From Syntrophomonas sp. UBA1376 (GTDB lineage: Bacteria > Bacillota > Syntrophomonadia > Syntrophomonadales > Syntrophomonadaceae), in NCBI GenBank assembly GCA_002305535.1, contig DBRE01000070.1, forward strand, positions 1 to 12,709: DNA of 12,709 nucleotides, written 5' to 3'. The position numbers and the translations under genes were made by a program. This document shows, in pieces, positions 7,868 through 12,709 of this stretch. The notes under the pieces were generated by a model. It made no database searches. It saw only the letters and a program-made list of their open reading frames with translations, and was not told where the DNA came from. Position 1 is the first letter of the stretch, and the number at the start of each line of letters is the position of its first letter.

Positions 7868-9088
7868 TTGAGTTTGATAGTGGCAAAGTTCGGGGGGAGT
7901 TCGGTGGCGACCATGGAGCGAATCAGGAACGTAGCCGAACGGGTCAAAGGCTTGCGAGAGGGTGGCCAAGGCCTGGTAGTGGTAGTATCTGCCATGGGAG
8001 ATACCACCGATGACCTCATAGAACTGGCCAAACAAGCAGGTTCCGAGCTGAGCTGTCGGGAAATGGATATGCTGCTGTCTACAGGTGAACAGCAATCAGC
8101 CTCGCTGCTGGCTTTGACCTTGAGCAACATGGATTGTGAAGCCATATCACTTACCGGTTGGCAGGCTGGGGTGCAAAGTGATGCTAATCACAGTAAGTCA
8201 CGTATTATCAATGTCGATCCAGAACGGATACAGCAGGAATTAGATAATGGAAGAGTAGTAGTTGTTGCCGGATTTCAGGGTCTTTCTCCTCAGGGGGATA
8301 TTACCACCCTGGGCCGAGGTGGTTCAGATACCAGTGCTGTGGCCCTAGCTGCGGCTTTGCAGGCAGAACGTTGCATGATCTTTACCGATGTAGATGGTGT
8401 TTTTACTGCTGATCCACGTATTGTAGCCCAGGCGCGCCAGCTAACCTCGGTTTCTTACGATGAAATGCTGGAACTGGCCAGTCTAGGTGCCGGGGTAATG
8501 CAGCCCCGGGCTGTTGAATTTGCCATGCTCTATGGGGTTGATGTGGAGATCTTAAGCAGTTTTAGTGATCATTATGGAACCATTATTACGGAGGTTAGCA
8601 ATATGGAAAGACAGAGAATCGTTACCGGGGTTGCTCATGACTTGAATTGTGCTCGGTTTGCTATTTTTGATGTACCTGACCAGCCGGGAGTAGCCAAGGC
8701 ACTATTTCGTGGGCTTGCCAATGCCAGGATAAATGTGGACATGGTCATTCAGAGCGCCATGCGGGATAATCGTAATGATATTGCTTTCACCATCGAGGAT
8801 GACGATCTGCATAAAGCTGTTCCGGTAGTGGAAGAACTAGTGAAAGAGATCGGAGCTTCGGGAATGGTGTACGGAAACAATGTGGCCAAAGTATCCATCG
8901 TAGGAGCAGGAATGCAGAGCAATCCTGGTGTAGCAGCGGATATGTTCGAGGCTCTGGCTGATGCTGACATCAACATTCATATGATAAGCACCTCGGAAAT
9001 CAAAGTATCCTGTGTGATTGATGAAGAACACATTAGGGAAGCCGTTCAGGTTCTTCATCAGAAATTTGGTTTGGATAAAATTGAGTAA
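7868..9088 (+). CDS. lysC: Aspartokinase, alpha chain (LysC type), UUG start
   Basis: A 406-residue enzyme that phosphorylates aspartate to aspartyl-4-phosphate, the first step to lysine, threonine and methionine. The start is taken as TTG 7868 because AGGGAG (7854-7859) lies 8 nt upstream and the protein then begins MSLIVAKFGGSS, as in relatives; a GTG at 7859 overlaps that ribosome site. The kinase domain (1-245) has KFGGSS (7-12), STGEQ (71-75), TTLGRGGSDTSAVALAAAL (147-164) and FTDVDGVFTADPR (172-184). Two ACT domains follow, about 264-330 (FAIFDVPDQPGVAKALF) and 338-403 (NVAKVSIVGAGMQSNPGVAA). This is the allosteric single-function class inhibited by lysine and/or threonine; which effector applies cannot be read here. 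Confidence 0.96.
   Translation: MSLIVAKFGGSSVATMERIRNVAERVKGLREGGQGLVVVVSAMGDTTDDLIELAKQAGSELSCREMDMLLSTGEQQSASLLALTLSNMDCEAISLTGWQAGVQSDANHSKSRIINVDPERIQQELDNGRVVVVAGFQGLSPQGDITTLGRGGSDTSAVALAAALQAERCMIFTDVDGVFTADPRIVAQARQLTSVSYDEMLELASLGAGVMQPRAVEFAMLYGVDVEILSSFSDHYGTIITEVSNMERQRIVTGVAHDLNCARFAIFDVPDQPGVAKALFRGLANARINVDMVIQSAMRDNRNDIAFTIEDDDLHKAVPVVEELVKEIGASGMVYGNNVAKVSIVGAGMQSNPGVAADMFEALADADINIHMISTSEIKVSCVIDEEHIREAVQVLHQKFGLDKIE
8603..9088 (+). CDS. Aspartokinase beta chain from internal in-frame start
   Basis: Inside lysC, ATG 8603 (codon 246) is preceded by ACGGAGG ending at 8594, an 8-nt spacing and a ribosome site as good as that of any gene here. The product would be 161 residues containing only the two ACT domains, starting MERQRIVTGVAHD. 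Bacillus subtilis aspartokinase II and Corynebacterium LysC are known to make exactly such an alpha2beta2 complex from one gene. The position at the kinase/ACT junction matches. Expression here is inferred. Confidence 0.75.
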   Translation: MERQRIVTGVAHDLNCARFAIFDVPDQPGVAKALFRGLANARINVDMVIQSAMRDNRNDIAFTIEDDDLHKAVPVVEELVKEIGASGMVYGNNVAKVSIVGAGMQSNPGVAADMFEALADADINIHMISTSEIKVSCVIDEEHIREAVQVLHQKFGLDKIE

Positions 9089-9141
9089 CAGACTGGCAGC
9101 TGCCGATAGCCAAAACAGAATTGTAGAAGAGGTAACAGCAG

Positions 9142-9585
9142 ATGAAATACGTACACACCAACATTATTGCCCGTGATTGGAAAAGCTTAGCCCAATTCTA
9201 TATGGATGTATTTGACTGCCAGATAGCACCTCCGGAACGCGATCTGCATGGTTTGTGGGCTGATCAACTGTCAGGCATAGATAATGTTCGTATACGAGGC
9301 GTTCATTTGCGCCTACCCGGCTATACTGATGGCCCCACCCTGGAAATATTTCAGTATGAACCAGCGGCACCAGGAAACAATGAGCCCGTCGTAAATAGCC
9401 CTGGCTACTCCCACTTGGCCTTTGAAGTGGACTCAGTAGAGGATGTATTGGATAAACTACTGCAACAGGGCGGAAAGACCGTGGGACAGCTCATTCATAA
9501 CCAAGTAGGTGTAGGCACCTTGACCGCCGTATATGCCCGGGATCCGGAAGGGAACATAATAGAGATCATGCATTGGGATCGCTAG
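9142..9585 (+). CDS. VOC-superfamily (glyoxalase/dioxygenase-like) metal protein
   Basis: A 147-residue protein with two beta-alpha-beta-beta-beta modules. The four expected metal ligands of the vicinal-oxygen-chelate fold are in place: His5 (VHTNI), Glu68 (TLEIFQY), His91 (YSHLAFEV) and Glu141 (NIIEIMHWD), which suggests a working metal site. The fold covers glyoxalase I, methylmalonyl-CoA epimerase, fosfomycin-type thiol transferases and dioxygenases, and the substrate cannot be told. AGAGGT precedes the ATG. It lies 53 bp after lysC on the same strand with no terminator between, so it is probably read through from the operon. A link to the aspartate pathway is not established. Confidence 0.85.
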   Translation: MKYVHTNIIARDWKSLAQFYMDVFDCQIAPPERDLHGLWADQLSGIDNVRIRGVHLRLPGYTDGPTLEIFQYEPAAPGNNEPVVNSPGYSHLAFEVDSVEDVLDKLLQQGGKTVGQLIHNQVGVGTLTAVYARDPEGNIIEIMHWDR

Positions 9586-9603
9586 AAGCCGTATTATTAA
9601 CCT

Positions 9604-9630
9604 GCCTGGTCAGGAGTTCCCTGAAAAGGC
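9604..9630 (+). other. Hairpin at the end of the aspartate operon
   Basis: GCCT (9604-9607) pairs with AGGC (9627-9630), and TCAGG (9610-9614) pairs with CCTGA (9620-9624), across a 2x2 internal loop and a 5-nt apical loop. No T-tract follows, so it is not a standard intrinsic terminator; it may protect the 3' end of the message or be incidental. Confidence 0.3.
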
Positions 9631-9651
9631 GAACTACAACAAGTCAAGGCC

Positions 9652-9679
9652 TTGACGAAAGCGGTGATTCTGATATAAA
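9652..9679 (+). promoter_or_regulatory. Promoter of tRNA-Pro
   Basis: TTGACG (9652-9657), a 16-bp spacer and TATAAA (9674-9679) end 13 bp before the mature tRNA 5' end. An alternative -10, TAAAAT (9676-9681), gives an 18-bp spacer. The 14-bp palindrome GTCAAGGCCTTGAC (9643-9656) covers most of the -35 box. Confidence 0.7.
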
Positions 9680-9692
9680 ATAGTCTTTGCGT

Positions 9693-9770
9693 CGGGGTGT
9701 AGCTCAGTTTGGTATGAGCGCTACGTTGGGGACGTAGAGGCCGCTGGTTCAAATCCAGTCACTCCGACCA
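9693..9770 (+). tRNA. tRNA-Pro (anticodon GGG)
   Basis: A complete 78-nt cloverleaf: acceptor CGGGGTG pairs with CACTCCG (one G-T pair), the D stem is GCTC/GAGC, the anticodon stem is CTACG/CGTAG around loop TTGGGGA, and the T stem is GCTGG/CCAGT around TTCAAAT. The discriminator is A and the CCA end is encoded. Anticodon GGG with G at position 37 reads the proline codons CCC and CCU. Confidence 0.96.
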
Positions 9771-9785
9771 TTTATTTATAATCTA

Positions 9786-9819
9786 TTTTATCTCTTTTCC
9801 GAGAGGTAAAACGTTTTTT
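9786..9819 (+). terminator. Intrinsic terminator after tRNA-Pro
   Basis: TTTTATCTCT (9786-9795) pairs with AGAGGTAAAA (9802-9811), including one T-G pair, around the 6-nt loop TTTCCG. It is followed by CG and six T residues. Confidence 0.65.
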
Positions 9820-9862
9820 ATGTTTAAAATAATTTTATGTTCCAATAGCTTATGAATTTACT

Positions 9863-9903
9863 AACAGGTATGGCAGTTGAAAAGGCTGCCATACCTGTTT
9901 TAT
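9863..9903 (+). terminator. Strong orphan hairpin terminator
   Basis: AACAGGTATGGCAG (9863-9876) and CTGCCATACCTGTT (9886-9899) form a perfect 14-bp stem with a 9-nt loop, then TTTTATAT. It lies only 44 bp after the previous terminator, with no gene between, so what it ends is unclear: read-through from the tRNA, or a lost gene or small RNA. Confidence 0.7.
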
Positions 9904-9935
9904 ATCCAAGAATTGCAAATAGGAAGGGGAACATT

Positions 9936-9995
9936 ATGAAAACAGTAACCACAATTACGCTAAAGGAAGTCATTTCCCAGGGATGCCGTCAATAG
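9936..9995 (+). pseudogene. Truncated small ORF next to an IS remnant
   Basis: AGGAAGGGGA precedes ATG 9936 with good spacing, and the frame gives MKTVTTITLKEVISQGCRQ before TAG at 9993-9995. This looks like the true start of a gene whose body was lost: from about 9981 the sequence (GGATGCCGTCAATAG) reads like the end of an IS256-type element. The original product is unknown. It could also be a genuine 19-residue peptide, or chance. Confidence 0.35.
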
Positions 9996-10033
9996 TTTTG
10001 CGCAAAATTGAATTGCCGCTTAGTGGCCGATAG
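9978..10033. mobile_element. Probable right end of the IS256-type remnant
   Basis: The 50-odd bases between the broken small ORF and the transposase stop contain GGATGCCGTCAATAG followed by a 12-bp palindrome TTTTGCGCAAAA (9996-10007). Ends of this style (GTCAATAG plus a TTTTGCGC-like tract) are seen in some IS256-group elements. The matching left end was not found, as expected for a truncated copy. The exact boundary is uncertain. Confidence 0.4.
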
Positions 10034-10279
10034 TTAGCCGGCAACCTGAGGGGTTGCCTCTTGTTGCATCTCTTCCAGGTGGGTCATGCTCATGTAGCGC
10101 TTGGTTCCCCAGGCTTTACTGGCTACATGTCTGAGCCGGGCGTAGACCAGCATTAACGCGGAATTCCCATCCGGAAAAGTGCCGACTACTCGGGTTCTTC
10201 GCCGGATCTCCCGGTTCAGTCTTTCAATGACATTGTTACTGCGAAGCTTACTCCAATGGGCATATAAGGATCCTTTCAA
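10034..10279 (-). pseudogene. IS256-family (mutator) transposase, C-terminal remnant
   Basis: On the minus strand about 81 residues remain, running from KGSLYAHWSKLRSNNVIERL and NREIRRRTRVVGTFPDGNSA through LRHVASKAWGTKRYMSM to the stop. The segment NNVIERLNREIRRRTRVVG is the highly conserved C-terminal motif of IS256/mutator transposases, close to the last catalytic acidic residue (Glu in IERLNRE). A full protein is about 400 residues, so some 80% is missing from the N-terminal side. The frame stays open a little further but without recognisable similarity. It is inactive, and marks past insertion and deletion next to the tRNA. Confidence 0.85.
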
Positions 10280-10445
10280 GCGGTTGCACCCATGTTTTTC
10301 GTTTTTCGGAAATGACGAATAAAAGAATTTATTGGTTAAGTTGATCTTTTCTTACAAAAAAATGATAAAGTATAAAATAATAGAATTTATATCCAGACTT
10401 CATTTGGATCTTAACCAATATTTCTGTCGATTTAGGAGACCGATT

Positions 10446-10991
10446 ATGCCCAAAGAACCGGACTGGGGTGAAAATTCCCTTTGGCATTTAGCTATCCAAA
10501 ACTACTATCCCAGAATCTTGAACTTTGTTTATTATTTGACCGGGGACCGTTATCTGGCTGAAGATATTGCACAAGAGACCTTTGCCAGGGCCATAGACAA
10601 GTTTCACCAACTAAAGGATCCCAATAGGATGTTTTCTTGGCTGGTATCCATAGCTGTTAATTTGGTCAAAACCCATCACAGAACCAAACAGCGAACGGTA
10701 GCTATGCCGGAGTTGGCTCATCATATTCCTGCCCTTCCTCAGGATGAATTTTTCATAGACATGATAGAACGCCAGGAAATACAAAAACTAGTGCAAGATG
10801 CAATTTCCCAACTTTCTTCTCAAGAACAAAAAATAATCATTATGCGTTATTATTTGGATATGAAAGAGAAAGACATCGCATTTGCTTTAAAGGTAACCAT
10901 TGGGACTGTCAAAAAACAACTCTTTCGTGCTCGTTCTAAATTATACAACGATCTTGGGTGCCTGGCTGGAGGAGAAGGTGAAGAAAAATGA
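10446..10991 (+). CDS. ECF-type RNA polymerase sigma factor
   Basis: A 181-residue sigma-70 family protein of the extracytoplasmic-function group with only regions 2 and 4. Start ATG 10446 is chosen because AGGAG (10434-10438) lies 7 nt upstream; the frame is open to 10332 but the added residues do not look like the family. Region 2 (about 13-80) includes LTGDRYLAEDIAQETFARAI and FSWLVSIAVNLVKTHHR. Region 4 (about 115-170) includes LSSQEQKIIIMRYYLDMKEK and the helix-turn-helix DIAFALKVTIGTVKKQLFRA. Its stop codon overlaps the next start (ATGA), so it is translationally coupled to a probable anti-sigma factor. A TATAAAAT box is present upstream near 10370, but no convincing -35 box was found. 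Confidence 0.93.
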   Translation: MPKEPDWGENSLWHLAIQNYYPRILNFVYYLTGDRYLAEDIAQETFARAIDKFHQLKDPNRMFSWLVSIAVNLVKTHHRTKQRTVAMPELAHHIPALPQDEFFIDMIERQEIQKLVQDAISQLSSQEQKIIIMRYYLDMKEKDIAFALKVTIGTVKKQLFRARSKLYNDLGCLAGGEGEEK

Positions 10992-11692
10992 GCCCTGATC
11001 AGTTTGATGAATTTTTAAGTAAGTCTCTTCAAAATTCTGAGATTGAATTTAATCATCCCATAAGTGAAATCGAACAACTAATCATTGAAAAAATGGCTAG
11101 AAACCAGGCTCATAAAAAGAAAAGACAGCGGCGCATCCTTAATATAGCCGTTTTGGTAGTTGCGCTCCTGGCCTTCTCCGGTACGATACTGTTTCCCGGT
11201 CCGCTATACGCTTTTAAAGAGCAACTGATCCAAACTATAATAAAGTTTGGAAATAATATAAATATAAATTTCACCGACAGTTCCCCTCGCCCTCATTTAC
11301 CCGATAAATTGGAAGCGGAAATTGCCGCCATCCAGCCCGGCGTCCCTTTCGAAATATTGGTTCCCCGTTATCTGCCCCCAGGATTTGAATTCGCGGGTGT
11401 GGAAAAAAGCCCTTATGATGAACAGTGCAAAATTATTATGTATTTTCAAGCAGAAGACGCTGCATTGATGCTGACCCAAACCGAAATCGGCGATAACTTT
11501 GCATTATCGGTCAACATAAATGCTCAGCAGGGAAAAGCCGAAAAAATTCAGGTGGGCGGGTATGAAGGAAATATCATTACCTTTAATGATGGTTCGGTAA
11601 GCTTAACCTGGATTACCGATGGACATATTTTATGCGAGTTGTCAGGGAATCTTAATGCGGAACAGGCAATAGAAATAGCTGTTTCCATGTAA
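10988..11692 (+). CDS. Membrane DUF4367-type protein, probable anti-sigma factor
   Basis: A 234-residue protein whose ATG overlaps the sigma stop by 4 bp. The N-terminal 1-48 is cytoplasmic, acidic then strongly basic (HKKKRQRR). One transmembrane helix lies at about 50-70 (ILNIAVLVVALLAFSGTILF). The outside domain (about 100-234) has VPRYLPPGFEFAGV near 125-138 and repeated beta strands, the pattern of DUF4367 domains attached to anti-sigma factors of Firmicutes. No zinc-binding HxxxCxxC motif is present, so it is not of the ZAS class. Expected role: hold the ECF sigma factor at the membrane until a surface signal is sensed. This is inferred from gene order and topology. Confidence 0.8.
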   Translation: MSPDQFDEFLSKSLQNSEIEFNHPISEIEQLIIEKMARNQAHKKKRQRRILNIAVLVVALLAFSGTILFPGPLYAFKEQLIQTIIKFGNNININFTDSSPRPHLPDKLEAEIAAIQPGVPFEILVPRYLPPGFEFAGVEKSPYDEQCKIIMYFQAEDAALMLTQTEIGDNFALSVNINAQQGKAEKIQVGGYEGNIITFNDGSVSLTWITDGHILCELSGNLNAEQAIEIAVSM

Positions 11693-11711
11693 ACTTGCTA
11701 AGCATTAAAGG

Positions 11712-11738
11712 AGAGGAGGGAACTGGTGTCCCTCCTCT
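11712..11738. terminator. Hairpin between convergent genes
   Basis: AGAGGAGGGA (11712-11721) and TCCCTCCTCT (11729-11738) form a perfect 10-bp stem with a 7-nt loop, just after the anti-sigma stop and before the end of the minus-strand secreted-protein gene. The downstream tract (GGTGATTTCTTAAATTTTATTT) is only loosely T-rich. It may stop transcription from both sides. Confidence 0.6.
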
Positions 11739-11758
11739 GGTGATTTCTTAAATTTTAT

Positions 11759-12256
11759 TTATGGTATCCAAATAGCTTCGGATACCGAGGATTGGAAATC
11801 ATAATTTCCTGAATTTCGAGCGCTGTGAACGCCTCTGACTCGGTAATATCCTGCTTCCACGGAGATATTAGATGAGCCGCTGACAGAAGAGCTATTGTTG
11901 TTACTATAAGTTCGATTTATTACATCTGCCCATTTCGAGCCATTCCAGCGTTGTAAATAGATTTTAGCGTCCAGATATTCCACAGTGCCATAGGTATCGG
12001 TTTGTCCCATAATGGCAACGGTTCCATCTTTACGGTTCGTTATCCCGCAGACCCATTTTTTTATCAGTGATGTTCCGGCTTTGGCAGTATCCTTATGAAT
12101 GTTGACGACGATGCTCTGGTGGGCCTCACGAGACATTATTTCTGGTGGAGGTGGGGGTAGCACTTCTTCAGCCCATGCAAACCCCGAAAAAACAAAACAT
12201 AAACCAATTACTGTAAGCAATAGGAAAATGGCGGACAACCTCATTTCTTTTTTCAT
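11759..12256 (-). CDS. Small secreted protein of unknown function
   Basis: A 165-residue precursor. ATG 12256 is chosen because AAGGGTGG precedes it and a classic signal peptide then starts at once (MKKEMRLSAIFLLL...), with probable cleavage after AWA at residue 29; a TTG at 12277 is in frame but would extend the N-terminus without reason. The mature part opens with PPPPP (34-38), then beta-strand-like repeats with KDGTVAIMGQTDTYGTVEYL, AKIYLQRWNGSKW and VEAGYYRVRGVHSA. This layout recalls DUF6147-type secreted Firmicutes proteins, but the match is from memory. Cysteine 70 is the only cysteine in the mature protein. It is convergent with the sigma/anti-sigma pair and divergent from the secreted protein at 12480. 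Confidence 0.75.
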   Translation of the reverse strand: MKKEMRLSAIFLLLTVIGLCFVFSGFAWAEEVLPPPPPEIMSREAHQSIVVNIHKDTAKAGTSLIKKWVCGITNRKDGTVAIMGQTDTYGTVEYLDAKIYLQRWNGSKWADVINRTYSNNNSSSVSGSSNISVEAGYYRVRGVHSARNSGNYDFQSSVSEAIWIP

Positions 12257-12302
12257 GAACATTCCACCCTTCAACAATTTAATAAATAGAACATTTTAGG
12301 CA

Positions 12303-12346
12303 GGAAAAGGTTGACAAGAAATTCGAAACAGTTGTCAACCTTTTCC
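12303..12346. repeat. Perfect 15-bp inverted repeat between two divergent secreted-protein genes
   Basis: GGAAAAGGTTGACAA (12303-12317) and TTGTCAACCTTTTCC (12332-12346) are perfectly complementary around a 14-bp centre. Each arm contains TTGACA reading inward, but no -10 box lies 15-19 bp further on either strand. No T-tract follows. It may be an operator, an RNA hairpin in the leader, or a mobile-element trace. Confidence 0.6.
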
Positions 12347-12403
12347 GCTTGTTAAAAGTCTTATTGTAAAAGCGAAAGGTCAATGATTGTGATGTGGAGA
12401 GGT

Positions 12404-12437
12404 TATTCAAAAGTTTGATGCAGCTTGCATTTGAATA
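12404..12437. repeat. 8-bp inverted repeat upstream of the second secreted-protein gene
   Basis: TATTCAAA (12404-12411) and TTTGAATA (12430-12437) are perfect complements. Within the loop, ATGCA and TGCAT also pair, giving a nested dyad. It lies 43 bp before the start codon at 12480 and could be an operator or leader structure. Confidence 0.35.
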
Positions 12438-12479
12438 GCTTATATGGAAAACAAAAAATATGTGAAAGAAGGTATTATT

Positions 12480-12709
12480 ATGAAAAGAATGTTACTTTTT
12501 GTGGGGGTATTGTGTTTGGTTTTGGGATTTACTACAGTTGCATATGCAGAGGATAATGAAAAAGCTAGGTCATTAATCTTAGCTCAAGATTTTAATAAAA
12601 TTCCTCGTGAGGCATTGTTAGGAATTTATGCGTATGGAACCTCAGAACCAGGAAATGAACAAGAGTACAATAATTTAAAAGAAAAGTATTTGGAAATGAA
12701 CGATGCTGA
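12480..12709 (+). CDS. Small secreted protein, 5' part only
   Basis: ATG 12480 follows GAAAGAAGG. The frame is open to the window edge, giving 76 codons and two extra bases; the 3' end is outside. Residues 1-23 are a signal peptide (MKRMLLFVGVLCLVLGFTTV then AYA) with probable cleavage before EDNE. The mature part seen is polar and helical (EKARSLILAQDFNKIPREAL, later NNLKEKYLEM). I do not recognise the family. It is divergent from the other secreted-protein gene and shares the 223-bp intergenic region with the two inverted repeats. Confidence 0.7.
   Translation, partial: MKRMLLFVGVLCLVLGFTTVAYAEDNEKARSLILAQDFNKIPREALLGIYAYGTSEPGNEQEYNNLKEKYLEMNDA

Noticed and set aside
7058..9058. Minus-strand ORFs of 70-130 residues opposite hom, thrB and lysC
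   Set aside because: They are shadows of strongly supported genes, with no ribosome sites and no family features.
9749..9770. The tRNA-Pro 3' end as an attachment site for an integrated element
   Set aside because: No second copy of the tRNA 3' sequence was seen further downstream and no integrase gene is present in the window.
9969..10316. GTCATTTCC (9969-9977) and GGAAATGAC (10308-10316) as a pair flanking the IS remnant
   Set aside because: They are inverted, so they cannot be a target-site duplication, and similarity does not extend beyond 9 bases, which is too short for IS256-type terminal repeats.
1..12709. CRISPR array, toxin-antitoxin pair or known defence system
   Set aside because: No regularly spaced repeats and no matching protein families were found on either strand.

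Overview
The window looks like chromosome from a low-to-moderate GC Gram-positive bacterium of the Firmicutes/Clostridia type. The evidence is strong Shine-Dalgarno sites, use of a UUG start, sigma-A style promoters, a UPF0735/PheB-like ACT protein, and an aspartokinase with a second, internal translation start of the Bacillus type. A syntrophic Clostridia lineage such as Syntrophomonadaceae is a guess from gene style and cannot be shown from the sequence.

Layout: (1) 1-129 is the last 42 codons of an AMP-forming acyl-CoA synthetase, followed by a hairpin terminator. (2) 482-1852 encodes a FapA/DUF342 beta-solenoid protein behind its own promoter. (3) 2031-4232 encodes a large protein with three or four GAF-type domains, coiled-coil linkers and a C-terminal segment that may be a worn-down GGDEF fold. 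(4) A rhodanese lipoprotein on the minus strand (4301-4915) faces away from (5) the aspartate-family operon on the plus strand: a PheB-like ACT protein, homoserine dehydrogenase, homoserine kinase and aspartokinase (alpha plus an internal beta start), then a VOC-family protein. The two divergent promoters both have 17-bp spacers, and a perfect 8-bp inverted repeat lies on the rhodanese -35 box. (6) A tRNA-Pro(GGG) with its own promoter and terminator follows. (7) From about 9820 on the region looks accessory and AT-rich: an orphan hairpin, a truncated small ORF, the C-terminal remnant of an IS256-type transposase, an ECF sigma factor overlapping a membrane DUF4367 protein (probable anti-sigma), and two divergent small secreted proteins separated by a 15-bp perfect inverted repeat.

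How the genes fit together: aspartokinase, homoserine dehydrogenase and homoserine kinase supply the first, third and fourth steps from aspartate to O-phosphohomoserine. The second step (asd) and threonine synthase are not in the window. Three of the operon's proteins carry ACT domains, so control by amino acids is likely. The sigma/anti-sigma pair is probably a cell-surface stress module whose targets may include the neighbouring secreted proteins. I found no CRISPR array, no recognisable riboswitch and no known defence system. The most original hypotheses are that the PheB-like protein is an ACT-HTH regulator of the divergent intergenic region, and that the sigma/DUF4367/secreted-protein cluster forms one surface-response unit.
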